From: Candidatus Melainabacteria bacterium RIFCSPHIGHO2_02_FULL_34_12
GTDB taxonomy: Bacteria; Cyanobacteriota; Vampirovibrionia; 2-02-FULL-35-15
Assembly: GCA_001784555.1 (NCBI GenBank)
Contig: MFRM01000003.1
Location: forward strand, 47,124-111,123
DNA length: 64,000 bases
Direction of reading: 5' to 3'
A program made the position numbers and the translations under genes. Position 1 is the first letter of the stretch. Every line of letters begins with the position of its first letter. A model generated the notes under the pieces. It saw only the letters and a list, made by a program, of their open reading frames with translations. It was not told the DNA's origin and ran no database searches. Below are positions 45,615 to 53,071 of the stretch, in pieces.

Positions 45615-46631
45615 TCATTTTTTATTTTTCTTTTTTCCTCGTGATTGTTGCATCTGAGCAATTTCTAGTTCAGTTAAGTGTGCTTTTATTCGATTAATTC
45701 TGGCTTCAGTAGTCGGATCTATATTTCCATAACTTTCAGTAATATCTACGATCTGATCCTTTAATCCAAATCTGTAAATAAGCGGTTCAAGAATTCTGGC
45801 TACATAATTTTCACATATCAAATAAACAAGCTGAGAAGCATCTTCAATTCCACTGGTAATAACTGCTGTCGGAGCAAGATCATGCTGATCAGTTATCGCA
45901 CCGATAGCAGATATATCAGCATCTTCAGCTGCTTTAATTACACCAACTCCACCTGAATCAGCTAAGTGAGTAATAACATCCACTCCAGTGTTTATCTGTT
46001 CAATAGCAGCTTCTCGTCCTTTTGAAATGTCGTCCCAGACATTAATGTATGAAACTACAAGATCTGCTTTTGGATTTACTGATTTCAGCCCTTTTCTTAA
46101 ACCTATTATTGTTTTTTCAATAATAGGAGTTTTTTTCCCAACTACTATACCAACTTTATTTGTAGCCGTATTTAATCCAGCTACTGCACCTATTAAATAT
46201 CCATACTGCTCATCCTTAAAGCTAAAAGAACATAGGTTAGGCTCCTGTTTAACTTCCCCGCCTATTACTCCAAAAAATATATCCGGATAGCTGGGTACAA
46301 CTTTTTCAAGAATTGCACCGTAGTCATAGCTATGTGCAATGATTAAATTATATTTTTTGTCTGCCAGAGTGCAAAAAACTGTTTTTGCACTCTCAAGATT
46401 TACTTTTTCAACAACTGCGATTTCCACCTTATAATCAGTTTGAAATCTTTTTAATCCGTTATATGCTGCAGCATTCCAGGAAGAATCATTTACAGGTCCT
46501 GCCAGAACTAAAGCAATACGCAGTTTATCCTTATCTACAAAATTAAAAGCTTTTTTGTGACTTGCACAAGAATGTAAAAAGATAACCAATACAGAGAGAA
46601 AAAAATAAGTGACAATTTTCTTCAGTAACAT
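45615..46631 (-). CDS. BMP/PnrA-family substrate-binding lipoprotein
   Basis: 338 aa. Signal peptide (IVTYFFLSVLVIFLHSC) with lipobox LHSC, so lipid-anchored outside the inner membrane. The body matches basic membrane protein/PnrA nucleoside-binding proteins: LRIALVLAGPVNDSSWNAAAYNGL, YGYLIGAVAGLNTATNKVGIV, and INTGVDVITHLADSGGVG. These usually bind purine nucleosides for an ABC importer; no permease genes are adjacent. A 21-codon response-regulator remnant lies just upstream. Confidence 0.9.
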   Translation of the reverse strand: MLLKKIVTYFFLSVLVIFLHSCASHKKAFNFVDKDKLRIALVLAGPVNDSSWNAAAYNGLKRFQTDYKVEIAVVEKVNLESAKTVFCTLADKKYNLIIAHSYDYGAILEKVVPSYPDIFFGVIGGEVKQEPNLCSFSFKDEQYGYLIGAVAGLNTATNKVGIVVGKKTPIIEKTIIGLRKGLKSVNPKADLVVSYINVWDDISKGREAAIEQINTGVDVITHLADSGGVGVIKAAEDADISAIGAITDQHDLAPTAVITSGIEDASQLVYLICENYVARILEPLIYRFGLKDQIVDITESYGNIDPTTEARINRIKAHLTELEIAQMQQSRGKKKNKK

Positions 46632-46637
46632 TAGTGT

Positions 46638-46700
46638 CTAGTTGCCTTCAGATAATTTATAACCTATATCTCTGACGGATTGATTTAAGGTTGGTTCATT
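46638..46700 (-). pseudogene. Remnant of a duplicated response-regulator 3' end
   Basis: Read on the minus strand, 20 codons plus TAG encode NEPTLNQSVRDIGYKLSEGN, closely matching the last residues of the intact regulator next door (DEPTLIQTVRGIGYKLPKVS). No start or upstream part is present. This indicates a tandem duplication or recombination that left only the C-terminal tail. Confidence 0.8.
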
Positions 46701-46713
46701 GAGTGTTATATGA

Positions 46714-47505
46714 CTAGCTGACTTTAGGAAGCTTATATCCAATGCCTCTCACAGTTTGAATTAAAGTAGGTTCATCTGGATTATCTTCTAACTTGCTTCT
46801 TAACCTACTGACATGTGTTCTTACTATATAGACATCTGACTGAGTCCTGACTGGAAAACCCCATGCTTCTTCGAGTAATTGTTCATGAGTCATAGGCTCA
46901 CCGGAATATTTCACAAGTGTTTCAAGAAGAGCAAATTCTTTTTCAGTCAGATGTACTCTTTGTCCTTTGCGGAAAACCTGGCGTTTTGCAATGTCAATTT
47001 TTACATCTTCAAAAACAAGAACCTGACCTACATGAGTGCTTTGGTTTTGGGTTTGTTCTTCTATAGAATGAACTCTACCAATGCGTTTCAAGAGCCCACT
47101 TATTCTTATTTCGAGTTCCATGGGACTAAAAGGTTTTTTTATAAAATCATCAGCTCCATGTTCAAGTCCTTTAACAATACTTGGTTCATCATTTGCAGCT
47201 GAGAGAATTATTATTGGCACAAATGATTTTTTTCTTATTTGTTCAGTTAATTCAAAACCACCCATTTCAGGCAACATAAGATCAACAATCACAAGATCAG
47301 GAAGATTTTGATTAAATACTTCAAGTGCTTCTACTCCGTTTGATGCAGTGATTACTTGATAACCTTTTTGCTGTAATCTGAATGCAACTATTCTTCTAAT
47401 TGCAGCTTCATCATCAACTACTAAAACCTTCCATGGAATTTCATTGGTTTGGTTTGATGTGTTACTTGTGATATTACATACAGTTGGTTCTGTAGCTGTT
47501 ATCAT
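46714..47505 (-). CDS. OmpR-family response regulator
   Basis: 263 aa. Receiver domain (about 26-140): acidic pair VVDDEAA, phospho-Asp in IVDLMLPEMGG, LSA and the conserved Lys in KKPFSP. C-terminal winged helix (Trans_reg_C) with LTEKEFALLETLV, SDVYIVRTHVSRLRSKLED and VRGIGYKL. The sequence resembles RpaA/RpaB-type cyanobacterial regulators, but that is a loose call. Orphan here; the soluble kinase at 34515 is a possible partner. An upstream 25-residue tail is low-complexity. Confidence 0.93.
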   Translation of the reverse strand: MITATEPTVCNITSNTSNQTNEIPWKVLVVDDEAAIRRIVAFRLQQKGYQVITASNGVEALEVFNQNLPDLVIVDLMLPEMGGFELTEQIRKKSFVPIIILSAANDEPSIVKGLEHGADDFIKKPFSPMELEIRISGLLKRIGRVHSIEEQTQNQSTHVGQVLVFEDVKIDIAKRQVFRKGQRVHLTEKEFALLETLVKYSGEPMTHEQLLEEAWGFPVRTQSDVYIVRTHVSRLRSKLEDNPDEPTLIQTVRGIGYKLPKVS

Positions 47506-47519
47506 GATTTCTCCTTCGT

Positions 47520-48977
47520 TCAGTACGCTTTTGCAAAAATTACTTTTTCTTTTGCTTTTTTATTACAAGAGATACAATAACCTTCTTCTTGGATTTGGTC
47601 AACTGGCAATTTAAATGGTATGCATCTAATAGTAGCCTTGGTTTTTTGTTTTAAAATTTCTTCACAATTTTCATTTCCACACCAAAAACAAATTAAATAA
47701 CCGCCAGATTTCATTTTTTCAGTAAATTCTTTTTGATCAGTAACTGTAAATGTATTTTTATTTAAATATTCGCTTGCCTGTCTGAACAAATTTTCCTGTA
47801 TCTCGGTTGACAATTTTAATAAATACTCATTTAATCCTTTTTGCTGAACATTTTTTAATTTCTCACCTGTATCTCTCCTTACAATTTCAACAACATTGTT
47901 ACTAATGTCTTTTGGACCCAAATTAATGCGTATTGGGACTCCTTTCATTTCCCAGAAATTAAATTTCCAGCCAGGACTTAATTGCTCCCTGTCATCAATC
48001 TTCACACGAAAATCTTTACTTAAATTATTTAAAATTTCTTTACATTTATCCAACACCATTTCTTTATCTGGTTGTTCTTTATATATAGGTACTATAACAA
48101 TCTGAACCGGTGCAATTTTAGGAGGAAGCTTTAGTCCTTTTTCATCATGATGTGTCATGATTACAGCACCAATTAGCCTGGTGGAAACTCCCCAGCTTGT
48201 CTGATGAACATGTTGAAGCTGTCCGTTTTGATCCTGAAATTTTGTATCAAATGCTTTTGCAAAGTTTTGCCCTAAATAATGAGATGTGCCCATTTGAAGT
48301 GATTTACCATCTTTCATAAGACCTTCAATACAATAAGTAGTAACTGCTCCGGCAAATCTTTGATTTTCAGTTTTTATTCCATCCATTACTGGAATTGCCA
48401 GAATTGTTTCGCTTAAAGTTTTGTAAACATTAAGCATTTTCAATGTCTCTTCTTCTGCTTCTTCTTTTGTAACATGTGCTGTATGGCCTTCCTGCCAGAG
48501 GAACTCGGTAGTTCTTAGAAAAAGCCTGGTTCTCATTTCCCATCTGACAATATTTGCCCACTGATTAATAAGCATGGGCAAATCACGGTAAGACTGAATC
48601 CACTTACTGAACATATGATTAATTATGGTTTCTGATGTAGGTCTTATTACAAGTTTTTCTTCAAGTTCTTTTCCACCGCCATAAGTTACTACTGCACATT
48701 CAGGAGCAAAACCTTCTACATGTTCTTTTTCTTTCTGTAAAAAACTTTCAGGAATAAATAAAGGAAAGTATGCATTCTGGTGCCCGGTATCTTTTATCAT
48801 TTTGTCCAGAGTAGATTGAATTAATTCCCATATGGCATAGCCATAAGGTCTTATTACCATGCAGCCTTTTACCGGTGAATAATCTGCAAGTTCAGCCTCA
48901 AGAGCAAGTTTGGCTAGTAAACTTTCGCCTTGATCGAGATCTTTTTCAGCTATCTCAGTGTTTTCTGTTTTTGGCAT
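47520..48977 (-). CDS. proS: Prolyl-tRNA synthetase, archaeal/eukaryotic-type
   Basis: 485 aa. Class II synthetase charging tRNA-Pro. Motif 2 is WEMRTRLFLRTTEFLWQEGHTAH; motif 3/anticodon domain follows. The short length, absence of the bacterial editing (INS) domain and presence of a C-terminal zinc-like domain (CFWCGNENCEE ... CISC) mark the archaeal/eukaryote-type (ProS type 3), which occurs sporadically in bacteria. Its ATG overlaps the stop of the 42-aa microprotein (TAATG), so it is translated from that operon. Confidence 0.95.
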   Translation of the reverse strand: MPKTENTEIAEKDLDQGESLLAKLALEAELADYSPVKGCMVIRPYGYAIWELIQSTLDKMIKDTGHQNAYFPLFIPESFLQKEKEHVEGFAPECAVVTYGGGKELEEKLVIRPTSETIINHMFSKWIQSYRDLPMLINQWANIVRWEMRTRLFLRTTEFLWQEGHTAHVTKEEAEEETLKMLNVYKTLSETILAIPVMDGIKTENQRFAGAVTTYCIEGLMKDGKSLQMGTSHYLGQNFAKAFDTKFQDQNGQLQHVHQTSWGVSTRLIGAVIMTHHDEKGLKLPPKIAPVQIVIVPIYKEQPDKEMVLDKCKEILNNLSKDFRVKIDDREQLSPGWKFNFWEMKGVPIRINLGPKDISNNVVEIVRRDTGEKLKNVQQKGLNEYLLKLSTEIQENLFRQASEYLNKNTFTVTDQKEFTEKMKSGGYLICFWCGNENCEEILKQKTKATIRCIPFKLPVDQIQEEGYCISCNKKAKEKVIFAKAY

Positions 48978-49105
48978 TAATGCTTATGAGATTTTTTTTT
49001 CTCTTCGTCTCGTTTTGGTTTAATAGAAAATTCATAGTTAATATAATATGTGCCTAGCAAAAAACCAAGTAGCACAATTAATCCTCCCACAAAACTTAAC
49101 GTCAT
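48977..49105 (-). CDS. 42-aa membrane microprotein (cassette 1, second gene)
   Basis: Not in the ORF track. ATG 49105 has an AAAGGAGATGAAAA ribosome site. One hydrophobic helix (VGGLIVLLGFLLGTYYI) precedes a Lys/Glu/His tail ending KKKSHKH. The start overlaps the stop of the upstream 74-aa membrane gene (ATGA) and its stop overlaps the proS start (TAATG): a tightly coupled three-gene operon. Layout matches the 39-aa protein at 55286. Function unknown. Confidence 0.7.
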   Translation of the reverse strand: MTLSFVGGLIVLLGFLLGTYYINYEFSIKPKRDEEKKKSHKH

Positions 49106-49326
49106 TTTTCATCTCCTTTATGTAATATATCATATCCTTCTTTAATCAGACTAAAACCAATTACAGACAGTAAAAGAGAAATAGTTGTAAGCATAGCAAG
49201 TGTAAGTATGTCATAGTATTTCCCCAGATATACAACATCAAAAAAGAATCTTCCACTTGGCGCAAAAAAAGCTAAGCCTAAAATTCTTTTTGTATCTGAT
49301 TTATATTTTATTGAATCTAAAGCCAT
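49102..49326 (-). CDS. 74-aa two-helix membrane protein (cassette 1, first gene)
   Basis: Starts at ATG 49326; the track begins at a TTG five codons earlier. Paralogous to the 68-aa protein at 55405: RILGLAFFAPSGRFFF aligns with RNLGFAFLAPIGSIMF at identical distance from the start, then a second helix (LAMLTTISLLLSVIGF) and IKE near the end. TATAAT (minus strand, 49338-49333) sits six bases before the ATG with no Shine-Dalgarno. A TGATAC-N5-GTTACAT motif lies 56 bp upstream. I know no named family. Confidence 0.75.
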   Translation of the reverse strand: MALDSIKYKSDTKRILGLAFFAPSGRFFFDVVYLGKYYDILTLAMLTTISLLLSVIGFSLIKEGYDILHKGDEK

Positions 49327-49382
49327 ATGCCGATTATACAAAACAAAATCCTTAATTTTCTACAAGGTAATTACTGTATTGA

Positions 49383-49400
49383 TGATACTTTGGGTTACAT
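49383..49400. promoter_or_regulatory. Candidate operator TGATAC-N5-GTTACAT, copy 3
   Basis: Exact match (spacer TTTGG), about 65 bp upstream (centre) of the likely transcription start of the 74-aa/42-aa/proS operon. Confidence 0.6.
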
Positions 49401-49422
49401 TAGAAATTCTTTATGAAAAATC

Positions 49423-50490
49423 TTAAATAGCAATCACTGGCTGCTTGGCATTTATCGTAGTTACAGAAGCACTGGCTGCAATTTTACCTGCTACTTCTTT
49501 AAATGTTTTTGAAATTTCATGCTCAGGATTTACTGCACAAATAGGCTTACCTGAATCTCCACCTTCTCTTACCTTAAGTTCAATTGGTATTCTTCCTAAA
49601 AACGGCACATTTAAATTCTTTGCTGCTTTTTCTCCGCCGCCATAACTGAATATTTCTGTTCTTTCATCACACTTCGGGCAGATAAAGTAACTCATGTTTT
49701 CAACTACGCCTAGAATAGGTACTTTCATCTGCTTAAACATGTTTACTGATTTTCTGGAATCAAGAAGTGCAACATCCTGAGGTGTGGTAACTATTACTCC
49801 ACCAGCCAAAGGCACTGCCTGACAAATAGTAAGCTGGGCATCACCAGTTCCAGGAGGAAGATCTACAAGTAAATAATCCAGCTCTCCCCAAATAACATCT
49901 CTTAAAAATTGTTTTATTACTCCATCCAGCATAGGTCCGCGCCAGACAACTGGCTGGTCAGGAGGAACAAGTACCCCCATTGAAATATATTTAATTCCAT
50001 AGTTTTCCTTAGGAATAATTTTTGCGTTTTCTACTTTCGGTGGTTCTTGTGATCCCATCATAATAGGAACATTGGGACCTGTTATATCTGCATCCAGAAG
50101 CCCGACTTTTGCTCCCATCTGTGAAAGAGCAATTGCCACATTTACTGAAACAGTGGTTTTCCCGACTCCACCTTTACCTGAGCTAATTGCAATAATCTGA
50201 TTTATTCCTTTTAGTGCTTCTTTTCCCTGAGCACCATGTTTACGTACTTCGCCTGTCATATTAATTTTTATATTTTCAGGCTTAAACCCAACAGCACTAA
50301 CGGCTTTTTTACAATCTTCTTCTATAATTGTCTTTAACGGACATGCAGGTGTGGTAAGCACAACGGTAAAAGATACTTTGTCGCCTTCAATTTTTATGTC
50401 ACGCACCATATTTAAAGAAACAAGATCTTGATTTAATTCCGGATCATTTACTTTTCCAAGCGCCTGTTTTACTTTCTCAATGTTCATCAA
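49423..50490 (-). CDS. mrp: Mrp/NBP35 Fe-S carrier ATPase (ApbC)
   Basis: 355 aa. N-terminal MIP18/DUF59 domain (about 1-85, KVNDPELNQDLVSLNMV) fused to a ParA-like P-loop ATPase: deviant Walker A SSGKGGVGKTTVS, GLLDADITGPNVP, DLPPGTGDAQLT, and the CPKC cysteine pair (FICPKCDE) that bridges an Fe-S cluster in the dimer. Delivers Fe-S clusters to apoproteins. Full length. A 28-aa microprotein gene lies upstream. Confidence 0.95.
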   Translation of the reverse strand: MMNIEKVKQALGKVNDPELNQDLVSLNMVRDIKIEGDKVSFTVVLTTPACPLKTIIEEDCKKAVSAVGFKPENIKINMTGEVRKHGAQGKEALKGINQIIAISSGKGGVGKTTVSVNVAIALSQMGAKVGLLDADITGPNVPIMMGSQEPPKVENAKIIPKENYGIKYISMGVLVPPDQPVVWRGPMLDGVIKQFLRDVIWGELDYLLVDLPPGTGDAQLTICQAVPLAGGVIVTTPQDVALLDSRKSVNMFKQMKVPILGVVENMSYFICPKCDERTEIFSYGGGEKAAKNLNVPFLGRIPIELKVREGGDSGKPICAVNPEHEISKTFKEVAGKIAASASVTTINAKQPVIAI

Positions 50491-50578
50491 TATTCAATAA
50501 TAACATTTATAGAGACTTAGTAACTATGTCTCTACTACAAGCGTTGATTCATGGTGATATTACTAAAACAAAAATTTA

Positions 50579-50665
50579 TTAGCTAATTGATCTAAATACA
50601 CCAATTACAATTGCCATTATTACTATGAATCCGTGAAGTCCAAATTTTTCAATTACGTTTTGCAT
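50579..50665 (-). CDS. 28-aa hydrophobic microprotein
   Basis: Below the ORF-track cutoff. ATG 50665 has an AGGAAAA site seven bases upstream. MQNVIEKFGLHGF precedes a single hydrophobic helix (IVIMAIVIGVF) and a short tail (RSIS). The length suits a membrane microprotein. A one-mismatch copy of the TGATAC-N5-GTTACA motif lies 66 bp upstream, linking it with the other microprotein loci. Function unknown; it could be non-coding chance, but the ribosome site argues otherwise. Confidence 0.55.
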   Translation of the reverse strand: MQNVIEKFGLHGFIVIMAIVIGVFRSIS

Positions 50666-50731
50666 AAAATTTTCCTACTACTATATTTATAAAGATATTT
50701 CTTTAAGAACTTGATAAGTAACCTGAAAATC

Positions 50732-50748
50732 TTATACCCGCTGTTACA
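50732..50748. promoter_or_regulatory. Near-match of the TGATAC-N5-GTTACA motif
   Basis: TTATAC CCGCT GTTACA, one mismatch from the consensus, upstream of the 28-aa microprotein gene. Confidence 0.4.
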
Positions 50749-50782
50749 GTGGTTTTAACTGATTCTTAACCTTAACCAAATA

Positions 50783-50810
50783 GTAGAGGCGTTGCGCGCA
50801 ACGCCTCTAC
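50783..50810. repeat. Perfect family A palindrome after asd
   Basis: GTAGAGGCGTTGCG/CGCAACGCCTCTAC, 28 bp, eight bases beyond the asd stop. No T-run follows on the minus strand, so it is not a standard terminator. Confidence 0.9.
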
Positions 50811-50818
50811 TGCAAACA

Positions 50819-51862
50819 TTAATTTTTCTTGCTAAGCAAAAGAGATTCTTTTAGCAATACCTCTGCAATTCTTACTGCATTCAGCGCTGCACCTATTCGT
50901 AAATTATCAGCTACTATCCAGAGATTAAAAGTGTTTGGATTAGATTTATCTTCCCTTATACGTCCGACATAAACAGGATCTGTTCCTGCAATATCAATTG
51001 CCATGGGATATTTCTCAGAGGATGGATCATCAATAATTTCAATTAGAGGCATTGCACGCAATGCCCTTACAATGTCATCGCGAGATATTTGTTTTTCAAA
51101 CTCTACATTCACGCTTTCGCTATGACCGATATAAACCGGCACACGTACTGCCGTACAGGTAATTTTTAAATTTGGTAAGCCTAAGATTTTTCTTGATTCA
51201 TTAATTACTTTTATTTCTTCTTTCGTATACCCATCATCAGAAAAAACATCTATATGAGGGATGACATTAAATGCAAATTTTCTGTTTGTTGAGACGTTGC
51301 ACGCAACGTCTTTACCTTGCAAGATATTTTTTGATTGCTCTGTAAGTTCATCCATGGCTGCTTTTCCAGCACCTGAAACGCTTTGATAAGTGCTAACTAT
51401 TACTCTTTTTAATCCTGCAAGATCTTGAAGAACTTTTAAAGGTGGCATAAGCTGTGCTGTCGTACAGTTTGGATTTGCAATTATGCCTTTGTGTTTTTTT
51501 AGATCATGGTTATTTACACCTGCAACTACAAGTGGCACATCAGGATCCATGCGATATGCAGAGCTATTATCCACTACCACTGCACCAGATTTCACTGCAT
51601 GCGGGACAAGTTCTTTACTTATCGTTCCACCTGCTGATGCTAAAACCAGATCAATACCATTAAAGCTGTCTTTAGTAGCAAGCTCAACAGTGTATTCTTT
51701 TTCTTTAAATTTTACTTTCGTTCCGGCAGATTTTTTACTGGCAAGAAGTTTTAGATTTTTAATCGGAAAATTTTTCTCTTCAAGAACTTCAAGAAATTTA
51801 CGACCTACATTGCCTGTGGCTCCCAAGATAGCAAGATTTACGCCTGATTCATTATTCACCAT
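50819..51862 (-). CDS. asd: Aspartate-semialdehyde dehydrogenase
   Basis: 347 aa. NADPH-dependent reduction of aspartyl phosphate, shared step to lysine, threonine and methionine. NAD-site ILGATGNVGRKFLEVL, catalytic Cys in IANPNCTTAQLMP, substrate segment STYQSVSGAG, and HxGHS-like VYIGHSESVNV. Two family A inserts: about residues 184-192 (GKDVACNVST) and 265-273 (ALRAMPLIE). Divergent from dapA, the next lysine gene, across 120 bp. Confidence 0.95.
   Translation of the reverse strand: MVNNESGVNLAILGATGNVGRKFLEVLEEKNFPIKNLKLLASKKSAGTKVKFKEKEYTVELATKDSFNGIDLVLASAGGTISKELVPHAVKSGAVVVDNSSAYRMDPDVPLVVAGVNNHDLKKHKGIIANPNCTTAQLMPPLKVLQDLAGLKRVIVSTYQSVSGAGKAAMDELTEQSKNILQGKDVACNVSTNRKFAFNVIPHIDVFSDDGYTKEEIKVINESRKILGLPNLKITCTAVRVPVYIGHSESVNVEFEKQISRDDIVRALRAMPLIEIIDDPSSEKYPMAIDIAGTDPVYVGRIREDKSNPNTFNLWIVADNLRIGAALNAVRIAEVLLKESLLLSKKN
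51044..51070. repeat. Family A palindrome 1 in asd
   Basis: AGAGGCATTGC/GCAATGCCCTTAC; the left GT is lost. Near the C-terminal end of the catalytic domain. Confidence 0.75.
51290..51314. repeat. Family A palindrome 2 in asd
   Basis: GAGACGTTGC/GCAACGTCTTTA, with the left GTA changed. Inserted in the loop after the KAAMDELTEQ helix. Confidence 0.75.
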
Positions 51863-51946
51863 ATAGGTATATTACAATAAAATAACCCTGTAGCAACCTA
51901 CATTTTGAAGAATATGATTTTAATTCTAAACAAAACATAAAATTCA

Positions 51947-51975
51947 TTGACGATTGTTTCAAATCAATATATATT
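51947..51975 (+). promoter_or_regulatory. dapA promoter, possibly leaderless
   Basis: TTGACG, 17-bp spacer, TATATT. The -10 ends eight bases before the dapA ATG and no ribosome site intervenes, so the transcript should start at or within two bases of the ATG. Confidence 0.55.
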
Positions 51976-51983
51976 AATTTCAT

Positions 51984-52898
51984 ATGCAAAACCCATTTGG
52001 TCAAGTTTTAACAGCAATGATCACACCTTTTTGTAGAGGCGAGGTAACCTCGCCTCTACAAATAGATTATGAAGGCACTGAAAAATTAATTGACCATTTA
52101 ATTAAGACTGGAACAGACACAATCATAGTTGCTGGCACTACAGGTGAAAGTCCTACCTTATCTCATGAAGAAGAAAGAGAACTTTGCAAATTTGTACAAA
52201 AAACTACGGGCAAAAAAATTAAAATAATTCTAGGTGCAGGTTCTAATTCCACAGCAACTGCAATTGAATCCACAAAAGAAGCAGAAAAATTAGGCGTAGA
52301 TGGAGTACTTTCTGTAGTTCCTTATTACAACAAACCAAATCAAAGAGGACTTATTGAACATTTTAGTCAGATTGCAAAGTCTACAAGTCTGCCAATTATT
52401 TTGTATAACATTCCAGGTCGTACTGGAATAAATATGGAGCCTCAAACAGCAGCAGAACTTGTCAGTAAATTTAAAAATATAATTGGATATAAAGATGCTA
52501 CAGGTAATCTGGAAAATACCAGCCAAGTAATACAATTAGCACCAAAAGGATTCCTTATATATAGCGGGGATGACAGCTTAACCCTTCCAATGTTATCTAT
52601 AGGAGCTGTTGGTGTTATAAGCGTAGCCAGTCATATTGTTGGAAATGAAATTAAGGATATGATAAATTCTTTCTTTACGGGTAAAATAGATAAAGCAAAA
52701 GAGATTCATAACAAACTTTTTCCTTTATTTAAAGCATTATTTAAGGCACCAAATCCTACATGTATAAAAGCAGCACTGGAAATAAAAGGAATATGCAAAT
52801 CAGATTTAAGATTGCCACTTGTAAAATTAACTGAAAAAGAATTAGCTGAATTAAAAATGGTGATTGAAAAAATAGAAAATCAATTAATCAAGGCATAA
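51984..52898 (+). CDS. dapA: 4-hydroxy-tetrahydrodipicolinate synthase
   Basis: 304 aa. Condenses pyruvate and aspartate semialdehyde (Asd product) in the diaminopimelate/lysine pathway. TIM barrel with VAGTTGESPTLSHEEE, the active-site Tyr in LYNIPGRTG and Schiff-base Lys in GYKDATGNLE. Residues about 16-26 (FCRGEVTSPLQ) are a family A insert in place of the short loop after MITPF, which in homologues reads directly into the ID(Y/F)xGxxxLI helix. Strong promoter upstream. Confidence 0.96.
   Translation: MQNPFGQVLTAMITPFCRGEVTSPLQIDYEGTEKLIDHLIKTGTDTIIVAGTTGESPTLSHEEERELCKFVQKTTGKKIKIILGAGSNSTATAIESTKEAEKLGVDGVLSVVPYYNKPNQRGLIEHFSQIAKSTSLPIILYNIPGRTGINMEPQTAAELVSKFKNIIGYKDATGNLENTSQVIQLAPKGFLIYSGDDSLTLPMLSIGAVGVISVASHIVGNEIKDMINSFFTGKIDKAKEIHNKLFPLFKALFKAPNPTCIKAALEIKGICKSDLRLPLVKLTEKELAELKMVIEKIENQLIKA
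52030..52062. repeat. Family A palindrome inside dapA
   Basis: TTTGTAGAGGCGAGGT and ACCTCGCCTCTACAAA around one central base. Read in the TGT-AGA frame as CRGEVTSPLQ. Confidence 0.93.
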
Positions 52899-52904
52899 AC
52901 AGAT

Positions 52905-52936
52905 TTCCCGCCACAGGCGGGTCCGCCTAGGGCGGA
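52905..52936. repeat. GC-rich double palindrome after dapA
   Basis: CCCGCC/GGCGGG followed by TCCGCCTAGGGCGGA. Located seven bases after the dapA stop; it could serve as a terminator hairpin but is followed by A rather than T. Confidence 0.6.
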
Positions 52937-52982
52937 AAAAACCGGAAAATTCCATCAACATCTGTGTTGATATCGGTAATTA

Positions 52983-53012
52983 AATGTAGGGGCATACCAA
53001 TGTGTTTGCCCA
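52983..53012. repeat. Degenerate family A palindrome
   Basis: GTAGGGGCATACC left arm, with TTTGCCC on the right. In the leader of the RNase J gene. Confidence 0.55.
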
Positions 53013-53028
53013 GTGAAACAAAAAAGTT

Positions 53029-53050
53029 TGGGCTTGCTACAGCAAGCCCA
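53029..53050. repeat. Hairpin in the RNase J leader
   Basis: TGGGCTTGCT-AC-AGCAAGCCCA, perfect arms, ending 21 bases before the ATG. A GAGGG ribosome site lies between. It could act on the mRNA, which RNase J itself might target. Confidence 0.6.
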
Positions 53051-53071
53051 AAAAGAGGGAAACAATAAACA

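Noticed and set aside
50783-50810. Family A palindrome after asd as an intrinsic terminator
   Set aside because: The hairpin is strong but no T-run follows on either strand, and the same sequence type occurs inside genes.
52899-53071. Riboswitch in the RNase J leader
   Set aside because: The leader holds three separate palindromes but I see no conserved riboswitch core.
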